From an uncultured Dorea sp. (GTDB taxonomy: Bacteria; Bacillota; Clostridia; Lachnospirales; Lachnospiraceae), in assembly GCA_910584095.1 (NCBI GenBank), contig CAJTYU010000003.1:41881-105880 (forward strand): a DNA stretch of 64,000 nt, given 5' to 3'. Below the pieces are notes generated by a model that worked only from the letters and a program-made list of their open reading frames with translations, was not told the DNA's origin and made no database searches. Shown piece after piece: positions 17,260 to 26,026 of this stretch. The translations under genes and the position numbers were made by a program. The first letter of the stretch is position 1, and each line of letters starts with the position of its first letter.

Positions 17260-19047
17260 ATGAAGTTTAGTGATTCGATTCTGGCGATGTTATTTGGCTT
17301 TAGGGCGGAAGAAGATGCAAAAGAAAAGGCGCAGAATGACTCAGGATTAAACGAACAGCATCAGGAGGACCAAGTTCAGGAACAGGAGGAGTTTGTGCCG
17401 GCGGCCGCGGTGAACGAGCTGATACTGCCTATGGAGCATTCGCTGAATCGGCTGTATGATTTGCGGGAAGAGCAGGCTGGAGGACTGCCGGTTCCATGGC
17501 TTCGGCTGGAAGGATATGAGGAGATGCCCCAAATGGGTCTGGAACGGGAGCTTGAGCGTTTGGAAAAGCAGCTGACGGCCGCGGCTGACGAGAGGATTAA
17601 GAAGGCTGTCCCGAAAGTGGAGACCCAGCCTGTAGTAAAGCCGGAAGCATTAGAAGGGGGACATGAAGAAGCAGGCATGCTGGAAGAGGAACCGGAGGCC
17701 GTGCAGATAGAGCTGGACGCGCAGCCGTTTATATTTATATCTTCAGACAAACTGACAGCTTGGATTATGGTCTTTCCTCCGGTAGGGAAAGGGAAAGAGA
17801 TAGACCGGGCAGCCATAGAACAGTCGCTTAAGGAGAAAGGCGTTGCCTTTGGCGTGGACGAAGGATTGCTGAATAGACTGCCCGACAGCAGAGAGCGGTA
17901 TTTCCGTTTGTTTACAGCAGCCAAGGGAAGAGAGGCTGTTCAGGGAAAAGACGGTTACATTGTGGATTACTTTAAACGCTCTATGCAGAGGCAGATCGAG
18001 GTGGACGAACACGACCGGGTTGACTATGCTTCACTGAACCTTGTGCAGAGCGCGGAGGAAGGCGCGGTAATCTGCGAAGCTGTCCCGCCGACAAAAGCAG
18101 TTGCGGGAAGAACGGTCTTTGATCAGGAGATTTCCGGCAAGGACGGTAAAGCGGCAACGCTTCCGAAGGGACAGAATACGGAGATCAGCAAGGATGGAAG
18201 TAAGCTTTTGGCATCAAAGTCCGGACGGGTAGAATTCAGCGGACGCGCTTTCCAAGTTAAGCCTACGATGAATGTTGAGAAGAATGTGGATTATTCGACG
18301 GGGAATATTAATTTTGTGGGAGACGTCCACATTCGCGGAGACGTACTCAGCGGTTTCCAAGTAAAGTCGATGGGAAATATTACCGTAGACGGCGTGGTGG
18401 AGGCCGGCGTGGTGGAGGCCGGCGGAGATCTGATAATTGCGAAAGGGATTGTGGGCGATCAGGAAGCGATTATCCGATCAAAACGCAATGTCTATACGAA
18501 GTATTTAGAGCATGGAATTGTCCATGTCAGGGGCAGCCTGATTACGGACTGTATCCTGCACAGCGATGTGTATTGTGACGGGGAGGTACAGGTTACTTCC
18601 GGAAGGGGCGCGATTATCGGCGGCCTGATCCGCGCGGCGCGCGGCATTAAGGCGAATATTGTAGGTTCCAAATCCGAAAGCAATACTACAATTATTCTTG
18701 GAGGCCAGCCATGCGCGGATTTTGAGAGGACGCTGCTGCTGGAAGAGATAGAAGATTTGGAGAATGAGATGGTTAAGCTGGAGCGTCAGCCAGACAGCCC
18801 GGCAAAGGCGCAGCGGATGGGAAAGATCCGTTTGGATCTGTCGGTGAACAGAATGAAGATGGGCCAGTTTGAAAAGGAGAAGAAGAAATTAGACGAAAAA
18901 CTGGAGGAACAGGGCGGATGCAGGATGAAGTGCGGAATCCTTTATCCGGGAGTTTCGCTGACCATTGGGAAAGAGACGCTTCAAGTGACTCAGGAAACCA
19001 GTTCCTGCAACGCGAGACTGGTAGATGGGGAAATTCGTTTGATATAA
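17260..19047 (+). CDS. FapA / DUF342 family protein
   Basis: A 595-residue cytoplasmic protein of the FapA (DUF342) family. An acidic, Glu-rich N-terminal region (to about residue 150) precedes the FapA N-terminal domain, then the right-handed beta-helix core (about residues 330-490) with VHIRGDVLSGFQVKS and VEAGGDLIIAKGIVG, and a C-terminal coiled coil (about 490-550). Some family members assist flagellar or cell-envelope assembly, but no flagellar genes are here. A 15-bp in-frame tandem duplication (18393-18422) encodes GVVEA twice. GGGAGGTGG lies before the ATG. Confidence 0.8.
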   Translation: MKFSDSILAMLFGFRAEEDAKEKAQNDSGLNEQHQEDQVQEQEEFVPAAAVNELILPMEHSLNRLYDLREEQAGGLPVPWLRLEGYEEMPQMGLERELERLEKQLTAAADERIKKAVPKVETQPVVKPEALEGGHEEAGMLEEEPEAVQIELDAQPFIFISSDKLTAWIMVFPPVGKGKEIDRAAIEQSLKEKGVAFGVDEGLLNRLPDSRERYFRLFTAAKGREAVQGKDGYIVDYFKRSMQRQIEVDEHDRVDYASLNLVQSAEEGAVICEAVPPTKAVAGRTVFDQEISGKDGKAATLPKGQNTEISKDGSKLLASKSGRVEFSGRAFQVKPTMNVEKNVDYSTGNINFVGDVHIRGDVLSGFQVKSMGNITVDGVVEAGVVEAGGDLIIAKGIVGDQEAIIRSKRNVYTKYLEHGIVHVRGSLITDCILHSDVYCDGEVQVTSGRGAIIGGLIRAARGIKANIVGSKSESNTTIILGGQPCADFERTLLLEEIEDLENEMVKLERQPDSPAKAQRMGKIRLDLSVNRMKMGQFEKEKKKLDEKLEEQGGCRMKCGILYPGVSLTIGKETLQVTQETSSCNARLVDGEIRLI

Positions 19048-19100
19048 TCGGCGGGAATTGGATAAAAATCAGAAAAATGACTGTAAATGGAGGATAAGGC

Positions 19101-19853
19101 GTGAAATTTGTTTCTTGGAATGTAAATGGGATCCGTGCCTGTGTGCAGAAAGGATTTATGGATGTGTTTCGCGAACTGGACGCGGATATTTTCTGTATTC
19201 AGGAGAGCAAGATGCAGGCGGGACAGTTAGAACTTGAAATGCCCGAATATCATCAGTATTGGAATTATGCGGTGAAAAAGGGGTATTCAGGAACAGCGGT
19301 GTTTACCAAAAAAAAGCCCCTGAACGTGGCATACGGCATTGGAATAGAGGAGCATGACCAAGAGGGCAGGGTAATTACTCTGGAATTTGAAGAGTATTAT
19401 TTTATTACCGTATACACGCCCAATTCTCAGAATGAGCTGGCAAGGCTTCCCTACCGGATGCAGTGGGAGACAGATTTCCTTGCGTATTTAAAGAAGCTGG
19501 AGGAGAAAAAACCGGTTATTTTCTGCGGGGATCTGAATGTGGCCCACAAAGAGATTGATCTGAAGAACCCGAAAACGAATCGGAAAAATGCCGGCTTTAC
19601 TGACGAGGAGAGAGGGAAGTTTACGGAGCTTTTAGAGGCGGGATTTATAGATACCTTTCGGTATTTCTATCCGGATACGGAGGGGATTTATTCATGGTGG
19701 TCTTACAGGTTCAGCGCGAGGGCGAAGAACGCAGGGTGGCGGATTGACTATTTCTGCGTGTCAGAATGCCTGAAAGACAGACTTCAGAATGCGGAGATTT
19801 TGACGGATATCATGGGGTCTGATCACTGTCCGATTACATTGGTGATGAAGTAA
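19101..19853 (+). CDS. xth: Exodeoxyribonuclease III / AP endonuclease
   Basis: A 250-residue Mg2+-dependent DNA repair enzyme that cuts at abasic sites and degrades 3' ends. Family motifs: SWNVNGIRA (residues 4-12), CIQESKM with the metal Glu, YTPNSQ, GDLNVAH and the C-terminal GSDHCPI with catalytic Asp-His. The start is GTG, supported by TGGAGG about 8 nt upstream. It is 1 nt from the next gene. Confidence 0.95.
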   Translation: MKFVSWNVNGIRACVQKGFMDVFRELDADIFCIQESKMQAGQLELEMPEYHQYWNYAVKKGYSGTAVFTKKKPLNVAYGIGIEEHDQEGRVITLEFEEYYFITVYTPNSQNELARLPYRMQWETDFLAYLKKLEEKKPVIFCGDLNVAHKEIDLKNPKTNRKNAGFTDEERGKFTELLEAGFIDTFRYFYPDTEGIYSWWSYRFSARAKNAGWRIDYFCVSECLKDRLQNAEILTDIMGSDHCPITLVMK

Positions 19854-19854
19854 G

Positions 19855-20385
19855 ATGAAGATCGTGAGGGAAGATACGGCGGCGCTGGTTATTGATTTCC
19901 AGGAAAAATTGGTTCCGGCTGTGGCTGAATCAAAGGAATTGATGCAGAGGGTGCAGATATTGCTGAGAGGATTGAAAGCTCTTGACGTTCCTATGATCGT
20001 GACGCAGCAATATACGAAAGGACTTGGAATGTCGGTTCCGGAAATATGGGAGGCGTCCGGTAAGGCGGATTATCTGGATAAAATTACTTTCAGCGGTTTT
20101 GGCGCGGCCGAGCCGTTGATTCGGGAAAAACGGTATATTATTGTGTGCGGGATGGAGGCGCACTGCTGCGTACTTCAGACGGTCATTGATTTGGCGGAGG
20201 CGGGTTATGTGCCGGTGGTGGTAACTGACTGCATCGGCAGCAGGAGAAAGTCAGATTTTGATATGGCGGTAAAACGAGCAGAACAGGAAGGAGCAGTCCT
20301 TACGACTTATGAGGCGGTTTTATTTGAACTTTTAAAAGAAGCGGGCACGCCTGCTTGGAAGGAGATATTAAAGCTTATAAAGTAA
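19855..20385 (+). CDS. Isochorismatase-family cysteine hydrolase
   Basis: A 176-residue cysteine hydrolase of the isochorismatase/nicotinamidase superfamily. The triad is visible: Asp in LVIDFQEKL (residue 14), Lys in DKITFSGFG, and Cys in CGMEAHCCVLQT. It starts 1 nt after the exonuclease III stop and is translationally coupled to it. The size fits the small YcaC-like branch; nicotinamidase is less likely because the metal-binding DxHxxxH motif is not seen. The substrate is unknown. Confidence 0.88.
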   Translation: MKIVREDTAALVIDFQEKLVPAVAESKELMQRVQILLRGLKALDVPMIVTQQYTKGLGMSVPEIWEASGKADYLDKITFSGFGAAEPLIREKRYIIVCGMEAHCCVLQTVIDLAEAGYVPVVVTDCIGSRRKSDFDMAVKRAEQEGAVLTTYEAVLFELLKEAGTPAWKEILKLIK

Positions 20386-20411
20386 ACAGAGATTAGAAGT
20401 AAGAAGATACG

Positions 20412-20451
20412 GACGGAGGGTACATCGAACGCGTTAGATGTACCCTCCGTC
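20412..20451. terminator. Perfect 15-bp inverted repeat between convergent genes
   Basis: GACGGAGGGTACATC (20412-20426) pairs perfectly with 20437-20451 over 15 bp with a 10-nt loop. It lies between the convergent isochorismatase-like and SDR genes, and its right arm encodes the last residues of the SDR. Neither side has a clean T tract, so it may be a transcript-end stabiliser rather than a classic terminator. Confidence 0.5.
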
Positions 20452-21168
20452 TATTCCTATAATCTGTCCGGTCATGTATGCGGGGCTTTCTGCAATTTTC
20501 CAGACAAGCTCTGCAATCTCTTCAGGCGTACCAAAGCGGCCGGCAGGGATGTCGCAGGCTAGCTGGGCCCGTTCTTCGAGTGAAAGATGACGGTTCATCT
20601 CGGTGTCGACCGCTCCGCAGGCAATGGCGTTAACGGCAATATGGCTGGGAGCATATTCCTTTGCAAGAGCTTTTGTCAGACCATTCATACCGGCTTTTGC
20701 GGCGGAGTAGGCGGCTTCACAGGAAGCGCCGCAGGTTCCCCACATGGAGGAAATATTGATGATGCGTCCGGACTTTGCGGAGACCATGCGTTTTAACGCT
20801 TCTCTGGAGCAGTAGAAGGCGGAGGACAGGTTGCCGGCAAGAAGAGCATTCCATTGCGCGTCCGTCATATCGATGAGGAGTCCTGTGTGACTGATTCCGG
20901 CATTGTTAACAAGAACGTCGAGAGCGGGGCATTGGGAGTGAATTGTATCAAAAATTTGCCGCACTTCATCTGGATTTCCCACATCACCGGGAACCGGCGT
21001 ACATCCGCTGGCGCCCTCAGACAGAATTTCCTTTTGTACCTGCGAGAGCTCTTCAAGTGAGCGGCGGCAGTTAAGGAACACATGAAAACCTTGGGCGGCA
21101 AATTTTAATGCGGCGGCTCTTCCTATTCCTCGGGAGGAGCCGGTGACAAGAACATATTTCTGATGCAT
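20434..21168 (-). CDS. Short-chain dehydrogenase/reductase (FabG-like)
   Basis: A 244-residue SDR oxidoreductase. The NAD(P) motif TGSSRGIG is at residues 7-14, NNAG near 88, and the catalytic Ser-Tyr-Lys set in INISSMWG and AYSAAKAGMNG, with the typical C-terminal GQIIGIDGGY. It resembles 3-oxoacyl-ACP reductase, but no fatty-acid genes are close, so the substrate is open. It is monocistronic and divergent from the RND pump. GGAG lies just upstream of the start. Confidence 0.88.
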   Translation of the reverse strand: MHQKYVLVTGSSRGIGRAAALKFAAQGFHVFLNCRRSLEELSQVQKEILSEGASGCTPVPGDVGNPDEVRQIFDTIHSQCPALDVLVNNAGISHTGLLIDMTDAQWNALLAGNLSSAFYCSREALKRMVSAKSGRIINISSMWGTCGASCEAAYSAAKAGMNGLTKALAKEYAPSHIAVNAIACGAVDTEMNRHLSLEERAQLACDIPAGRFGTPEEIAELVWKIAESPAYMTGQIIGIDGGYI

Positions 21169-21351
21169 AGCATTCTCCTTTATAAAATTTCTATTAAATA
21201 AATCATTATGTCATTATATTATATCCTAGAATTATTGACATTTAAAGTTCAAAATAATATGATTTACCTGTTCTTATGTAAAAAATGTTATTTTTCATGG
21301 TTCAGGAATGCGATAGACTGCGCGTTCCATGAGAACAGATTTGCGGAGTGA

Positions 21352-21390
21352 GGGGCGATTTTTGCGTAGCAAAACTTTGAATATCGCCCC
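21352..21390 (+). promoter_or_regulatory. Nested hairpin in the RND pump leader
   Basis: GGGGCGAT (21352-21359) pairs with ATCGCCCC (21383-21390). Inside it TTTTGC (21360-21365) pairs with GCAAAA (21369-21374) across GTA. It lies 68 nt before the RND start and could act as an attenuator or protein-binding leader. The 290-bp gap between the SDR and the pump otherwise shows only AT-rich sequence and a small CGGCC-TTCG-GTC hairpin near 21404-21419. Confidence 0.45.
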
Positions 21391-21458
21391 GAATTGTTGT
21401 TATGAGCGGCCTTCGGTCATAAATAGTAACTAAAAAAATGAGGAAAAGAGGATACGAT

Positions 21459-24400
21459 ATGTTATCAAAATTTAGTGTAAAGAAGCCATATACCGTCATA
21501 GTCGGCGTAGTGCTGATTATAATTCTTGGGTATGTGACATTTACCAATATGACGGTAGATCTTCTGCCGAACATGAATATGCCCTATGCGATTGTGATGA
21601 CTACATATCCGGGAGCAAGTCCGGAGGAGGTTGAGACTACGGTTACCAGACCTGTGGAACAGAGTATGGCGACGATTAGTAATATCAAAGACATGATGTC
21701 TACTTCCAGTGAGAATGCTTCTATGGTTATGATGGAATTTGAGCAGACGGCAAATATGGACTCTGTAACCATCGAGATGCGGGAAAGCTTGGACCAGATT
21801 AAGGGGTATTGGCCGGAAGGAGTAGGGAATCCTATGATCTTGAAGCTGAACCCAAGCATGATGCCTGTGCTGATTGCGGGCGTCAGCGCCGGGGAAGGAA
21901 CTCCGGCAAAGACCAGCAAACTGATCGAGGAGCAGGTGGTTCCGGAGATTGAAAGTTTGGAGGGAGTTGCTTCTGTTACAACAATCGGAAGTATCGAAGA
22001 GACTGTAGAGGTGACGGTCAACGAAAAGAAGGTTGAAGAGCTGAGCGATGAAGTAACGGCTGAACTGGACCGGAAATTCGAAGAGGCGGGAGCGGCGCTG
22101 GCAGACGCCAAGGAGAAGGTAGAAAGCGGCAAGGCGCAGCTTGCGGCCGGACAATCTCAGGCGGCAAGCCAGCTTGGGCAGGCGGAGGCCGAGATGTCGA
22201 AGAAGGCGGAGGAACTAAAGCAGGCGCAGCTTGAGATTACAGAACGGATGGCAGACCTGAATTATCAAGAAACTCAGGCAGATCAGGCCCTTGCTCTAAT
22301 AGTAATTAAGAAAGAAGCGGCGAAGGCGGAGCTTCAGGCGCTGGAAGAGCTGAAGAAGAATGAGCAGGAGACCAGACAGGCCTATGAAGCGCTAAAACAA
22401 CTTCCAGGGTTAGACCAGGGACAGCAGGCACAGCTGTTAGCGTTAGAAGAACTAGTGAAGAGGCTGGATGAGTATGAAACGAGCAAAGGGGAGCTGACAG
22501 AGGAGATTACTGATTTAGATAAGCAGGAGAAAGAGTTAAAGGCTGCTAAGCAGATGATTCCAGAGGGCAGAATCCAGCTTGAAGCTTTACAGCAGCAGCT
22601 GAATACCGGCGCGCTTACCCTTGCAGAAGCCAGAGGACAGATGGCGTCTGCGCAGATTCAGGCAACTCTGGGCTTAAGCTCAGGCGGCGCTCAGCTTGCA
22701 GTGGGAGAGTCGGCGATTGCCCAGCAAGAGGCTCAGATGGAGTCTGCAAAGGAAGAGGCTTATGCGGGAGCGGATATGGAGGGCGTTTTAAATGTAGAAA
22801 TGGTTCAGACGCTTCTTGCGGCACAGAATTTTGCGATGCCGGCCGGTTACGTGAAGGAAGACGGGATTGATTATCTGGTGCGGATCGGCGATAAGTTTAA
22901 GGGCATTGACGACATCAGGGATCTGGCGCTTCTGGATATGGAAGGTATGGATCCGGTGAAGCTGTCCGATGTAGCGGATATACAGCTTGTCAATAATGCG
23001 GATGAGACCTATGCGAAGTTAAACGGCGAGACGGCTATGATGCTCAGCATTCAGAAGCAGACTGGGTATTCTACCGGAGACGTCAGCGACCGTGTGCTTG
23101 AAAGGCTGGAGGAACTGGAGACGGATGATGAACTGAAGGTTAAGTCAGTGACGCTGATGGACCAGGGCGTGTATATTGACCTTGTTGTAAGCTCTGTACT
23201 GCAGAATCTTTTGTATGGGGCGGTGCTTGCGATCCTTATCCTGCTGGTGTTCCTGCGCAGTGCAAAATCTACGCTGGTTATCGCCTGCTCGATTCCGATC
23301 AGTATTCTGGCGGCGCTTGTAGCGATGTATTTTACAGGGATCACATTGAATGTGATATCGCTGTCCGGCCTTGCGCTGGGTGTTGGCATGCTGGTAGATA
23401 ATTCCATTGTGGTAATTGAAAATATCTACCGCATGCGGAATGAAGAAGGAGCCTCGGCGCAGGATGCGGCGATACAGGGCGCTAAGCAGGTAGCCGGAGC
23501 GATTGCCGCCTCTACATTGACAACCATCTGCGTATTTGCCCCGATTATATTTACAGAAGGCATAACCAGACAATTATTTGTAGATATGGGACTGACGATC
23601 GCGTATTCGCTGCTGGCAAGTCTCCTGGTCGCCCTTACGGTAGTGCCGATGATGTCGGCGGGTCTTTTGAAAAAGACAGAGACCAAAGAATCCCGGTTTA
23701 TGTCCCGGATTAAAGAAACTTATGGCAGGCTTATCGGGCTGGCCCTTAGGATAAAACCGGTTGTGTTGATCGGCGCGCTGGCGGTTCTCATTATAAGCGC
23801 GAAGCTTGCAGCCGCCAGAGGTACGGAATTTATGCCGGCAATGGAGAGCACGGAAGTAAGTATGACGCTTGAAATGGGGAAGGGAAGTACTCTGGACGAA
23901 ACGGCGGCCGTTGCGGATGAGATCATGGAACGGGTAGGCAAACTGGAAGATATTGATGATCTGGGCGCAATGATAGGAAATACCAGTATGCTGAGTACGG
24001 ACAGCAGCACGGAGACAGCGCAGTTTTATGCAATTACGAAAGAGAAACCAAAGCTTAACAACGACGAATTAAAAAAAGAGATTGAAAAGGTTACGAAGGA
24101 TCTGGAGGGAGAACTTACGGTAAATATGTCATCCATGGACATGAGCGCCCTTGGAGATTCCGGGATCGTAGTCCGGATTAAGGGAAAGGATCTGGATACG
24201 CTCCAGAAGGTTGCAAAGGATGTGAAGAGTATTGTAGAAGGAGTTGAGGGTACTCAGAATGTAGCCGATGGAACTGAGGACAATAATGAAGAACTCCGGG
24301 TTGTGGTTGATAAGGCGAAGGCTATGTCTCAGGGACTTACGACTGCACAGGTTTATCAGGAAATCTCAGGACGTATTTCTGACCCGCGCAGTACCACTGC

Positions 24401-25355
24401 ACTTTCTACAGATACCGATGAATATGATATTTATGTGGCGGACGGCGCGGCGGATACTCTGACCAGAGACGGTATCCGCAATATGACTCTTAATGTGACA
24501 GGACAGGACGGTACAAAGAAAGAGGTGAAGCTTGCAGATATTGCGGTGTTTGAGGATGCTTCGGGGCTTCAGGCAATCAGCAGAATTAATCAGAACCGAA
24601 CGATGTCTGTGTCAGCAGAAATTAAGGATGGGGATAATATTGGCCTTGTCAGCAGTAAGGTGACGAAAGAGCTTGATAAATATGATGCGCCGGAAGGCTA
24701 TGAGATTGAGATGGCAGGCGAGGATGAAACTATCAACGAGGCGATGGTTGAGGTTTTGAAGATGCTGGCTCTTGCACTGGTGTTTATGTATCTGATCATG
24801 GTAGCGCAGTTTCAGTCTTTACTGTCGCCGTTCATTATTATGTTTACGGTGCCCCTTGCCTTTACCGGAGGCTTCTTGGGACTCTGGATTACCGGCTCTG
24901 CAGTCAGCGTAATTTCGATGGTGGGCTTTGTTATGCTGTCCGGTATCATCGTAAATAACGGCATCGTATTTGTGGATTATACGAATCAGCTCATCCGGGA
25001 GGGGATGCCTCAGCGGGAGGCTCTTACAGAAGCTGGGATTACAAGGCTCCGGCCGATTGTTATGACAGCTCTGACTACGATTCTGGGGCTTTCTACCATG
25101 GCGATCGGAGTTGGCATGGGCGCTGATATGGCGAGACCAATGGCGGTGGTGACCATTGGAGGCCTTCTGTATGGAACACTGCTTACCCTGTTTGTAGTTC
25201 CTTGTATTTATGACCTGCTTCACAGAAAAGGATTTTGGAAAAAGAAAAAAGAATCTGTCTCTGACGGGGTTGACGAAAATGAAGATTTGGAAGATAATAT
25301 AGAAGAAGAATTGTCAGAATCACTTGCGGACACTGTAGATGAAACCGAAGAATAG
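21459..25355 (+). CDS. RND-family efflux permease with internal coiled-coil insertion
   Basis: A 1298-residue RND/HAE1 exporter. Core features: the N-terminal helix, the porter-domain motif SPEEVETTVTRPVEQ, the proton-relay helix with VDNSIVVIENIYRMRNEEG, and the second transmembrane half ending near residue 1255, followed by an acidic cytoplasmic tail. Between the first porter segment and the rest, about residues 195-435 form a long Ala/Glu/Gln/Lys-rich coiled coil absent from E. coli AcrB. It resembles the hairpin of membrane-fusion proteins, which this genome region lacks. ATG 21459 has AGAGG 7 nt upstream; the ATG at 21438 has no ribosome site. Substrate unknown: drugs, lipids or peptides. 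Confidence 0.88.
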   Translation: MLSKFSVKKPYTVIVGVVLIIILGYVTFTNMTVDLLPNMNMPYAIVMTTYPGASPEEVETTVTRPVEQSMATISNIKDMMSTSSENASMVMMEFEQTANMDSVTIEMRESLDQIKGYWPEGVGNPMILKLNPSMMPVLIAGVSAGEGTPAKTSKLIEEQVVPEIESLEGVASVTTIGSIEETVEVTVNEKKVEELSDEVTAELDRKFEEAGAALADAKEKVESGKAQLAAGQSQAASQLGQAEAEMSKKAEELKQAQLEITERMADLNYQETQADQALALIVIKKEAAKAELQALEELKKNEQETRQAYEALKQLPGLDQGQQAQLLALEELVKRLDEYETSKGELTEEITDLDKQEKELKAAKQMIPEGRIQLEALQQQLNTGALTLAEARGQMASAQIQATLGLSSGGAQLAVGESAIAQQEAQMESAKEEAYAGADMEGVLNVEMVQTLLAAQNFAMPAGYVKEDGIDYLVRIGDKFKGIDDIRDLALLDMEGMDPVKLSDVADIQLVNNADETYAKLNGETAMMLSIQKQTGYSTGDVSDRVLERLEELETDDELKVKSVTLMDQGVYIDLVVSSVLQNLLYGAVLAILILLVFLRSAKSTLVIACSIPISILAALVAMYFTGITLNVISLSGLALGVGMLVDNSIVVIENIYRMRNEEGASAQDAAIQGAKQVAGAIAASTLTTICVFAPIIFTEGITRQLFVDMGLTIAYSLLASLLVALTVVPMMSAGLLKKTETKESRFMSRIKETYGRLIGLALRIKPVVLIGALAVLIISAKLAAARGTEFMPAMESTEVSMTLEMGKGSTLDETAAVADEIMERVGKLEDIDDLGAMIGNTSMLSTDSSTETAQFYAITKEKPKLNNDELKKEIEKVTKDLEGELTVNMSSMDMSALGDSGIVVRIKGKDLDTLQKVAKDVKSIVEGVEGTQNVADGTEDNNEELRVVVDKAKAMSQGLTTAQVYQEISGRISDPRSTTALSTDTDEYDIYVADGAADTLTRDGIRNMTLNVTGQDGTKKEVKLADIAVFEDASGLQAISRINQNRTMSVSAEIKDGDNIGLVSSKVTKELDKYDAPEGYEIEMAGEDETINEAMVEVLKMLALALVFMYLIMVAQFQSLLSPFIIMFTVPLAFTGGFLGLWITGSAVSVISMVGFVMLSGIIVNNGIVFVDYTNQLIREGMPQREALTEAGITRLRPIVMTALTTILGLSTMAIGVGMGADMARPMAVVTIGGLLYGTLLTLFVVPCIYDLLHRKGFWKKKKESVSDGVDENEDLEDNIEEELSESLADTVDETEE

Positions 25356-25366
25356 AGAGGTATACT

Positions 25367-25906
25367 ATGATCGACAAAGCCATCGAATTTGCTATGCGGG
25401 CCCATGAAGGCCAGTTCCGCAAAGGGTCTGCGCGTCCGTATATCCTTCATCCGATTGAAGTGGCGCACATTGTAGCTGCTATGACCGATGATGAAGAGGT
25501 AATCAGCGCGGCCTATCTTCACGACACAATTGAGGATTGTCCAGGTGTTACAAAGGAGCTTCTGGCAGAAGAATTTTCTCCCAGAGTGGCGCGGATGGTT
25601 GCTCAGGAGAGTGAAGATAAGACGAAGACATGGATTGAGCGCAAGAATCATACGGTGTGCCATATTAAGGATGCGGACGGTGACGTGCAAAAGATTGCGC
25701 TGGCAGACAAATTGTCTAATATGAGAGACATTGACCGGGATTATCCGGTTGTCGGCGAAGAACTGTGGAACAGATTCAGAATGAAAGATAAGGCTAAGAT
25801 TGGGTGGTATTATAAGGGCGTCAGGAATGCATTGAAAGATGCTTTCGATGGAGAGCCTGTGTATGAGGAATACTGCAGGCTGATTAAGAGGAATTTCGGA
25901 GAATAA
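25367..25906 (+). CDS. HD-domain hydrolase, SpoT/MESH1-like
   Basis: A 179-residue metal-dependent HD phosphohydrolase. The HD residues are spread as ILHPIEVA, AAYLHDTIED and ALADKLSNM, the order of the (p)ppGpp hydrolase half of RelA/SpoT. It has no synthetase, TGS or ACT domain, so it would be a small alarmone hydrolase or a related nucleotide hydrolase. It begins 11 bp after the RND gene and may be in its transcript. A strong terminator follows. Confidence 0.82.
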   Translation: MIDKAIEFAMRAHEGQFRKGSARPYILHPIEVAHIVAAMTDDEEVISAAYLHDTIEDCPGVTKELLAEEFSPRVARMVAQESEDKTKTWIERKNHTVCHIKDADGDVQKIALADKLSNMRDIDRDYPVVGEELWNRFRMKDKAKIGWYYKGVRNALKDAFDGEPVYEEYCRLIKRNFGE

Positions 25907-25912
25907 AGAGTA

Positions 25913-25972
25913 TATAGTTACTGTTTACAGTAACTATAATTGGGAGCGGAGAGATATAAGCCGCTCCTTTTT
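25913..25972 (+). terminator. Double hairpin terminator
   Basis: A first hairpin TATAGTTACTG/CAGTAACTATA (25913-25923, 25928-25938) is followed by GGAGCGG (25943-25949) pairing with CCGCTCC (25961-25967) and a TTTTT run. The second is a classic rho-independent terminator ending the RND-HD transcript. Confidence 0.85.
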
Positions 25973-26026
25973 CTTGCAACGGTTTCCGATACGTTGTAAA
26001 ATAATAAAATAAGGGGAGAGGCAGAG

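Noticed and set aside
21465..22154. Minus-strand open frame of 229 codons
   Set aside because: It is antisense to the RND pump; composition is typical of a reversed coding strand.
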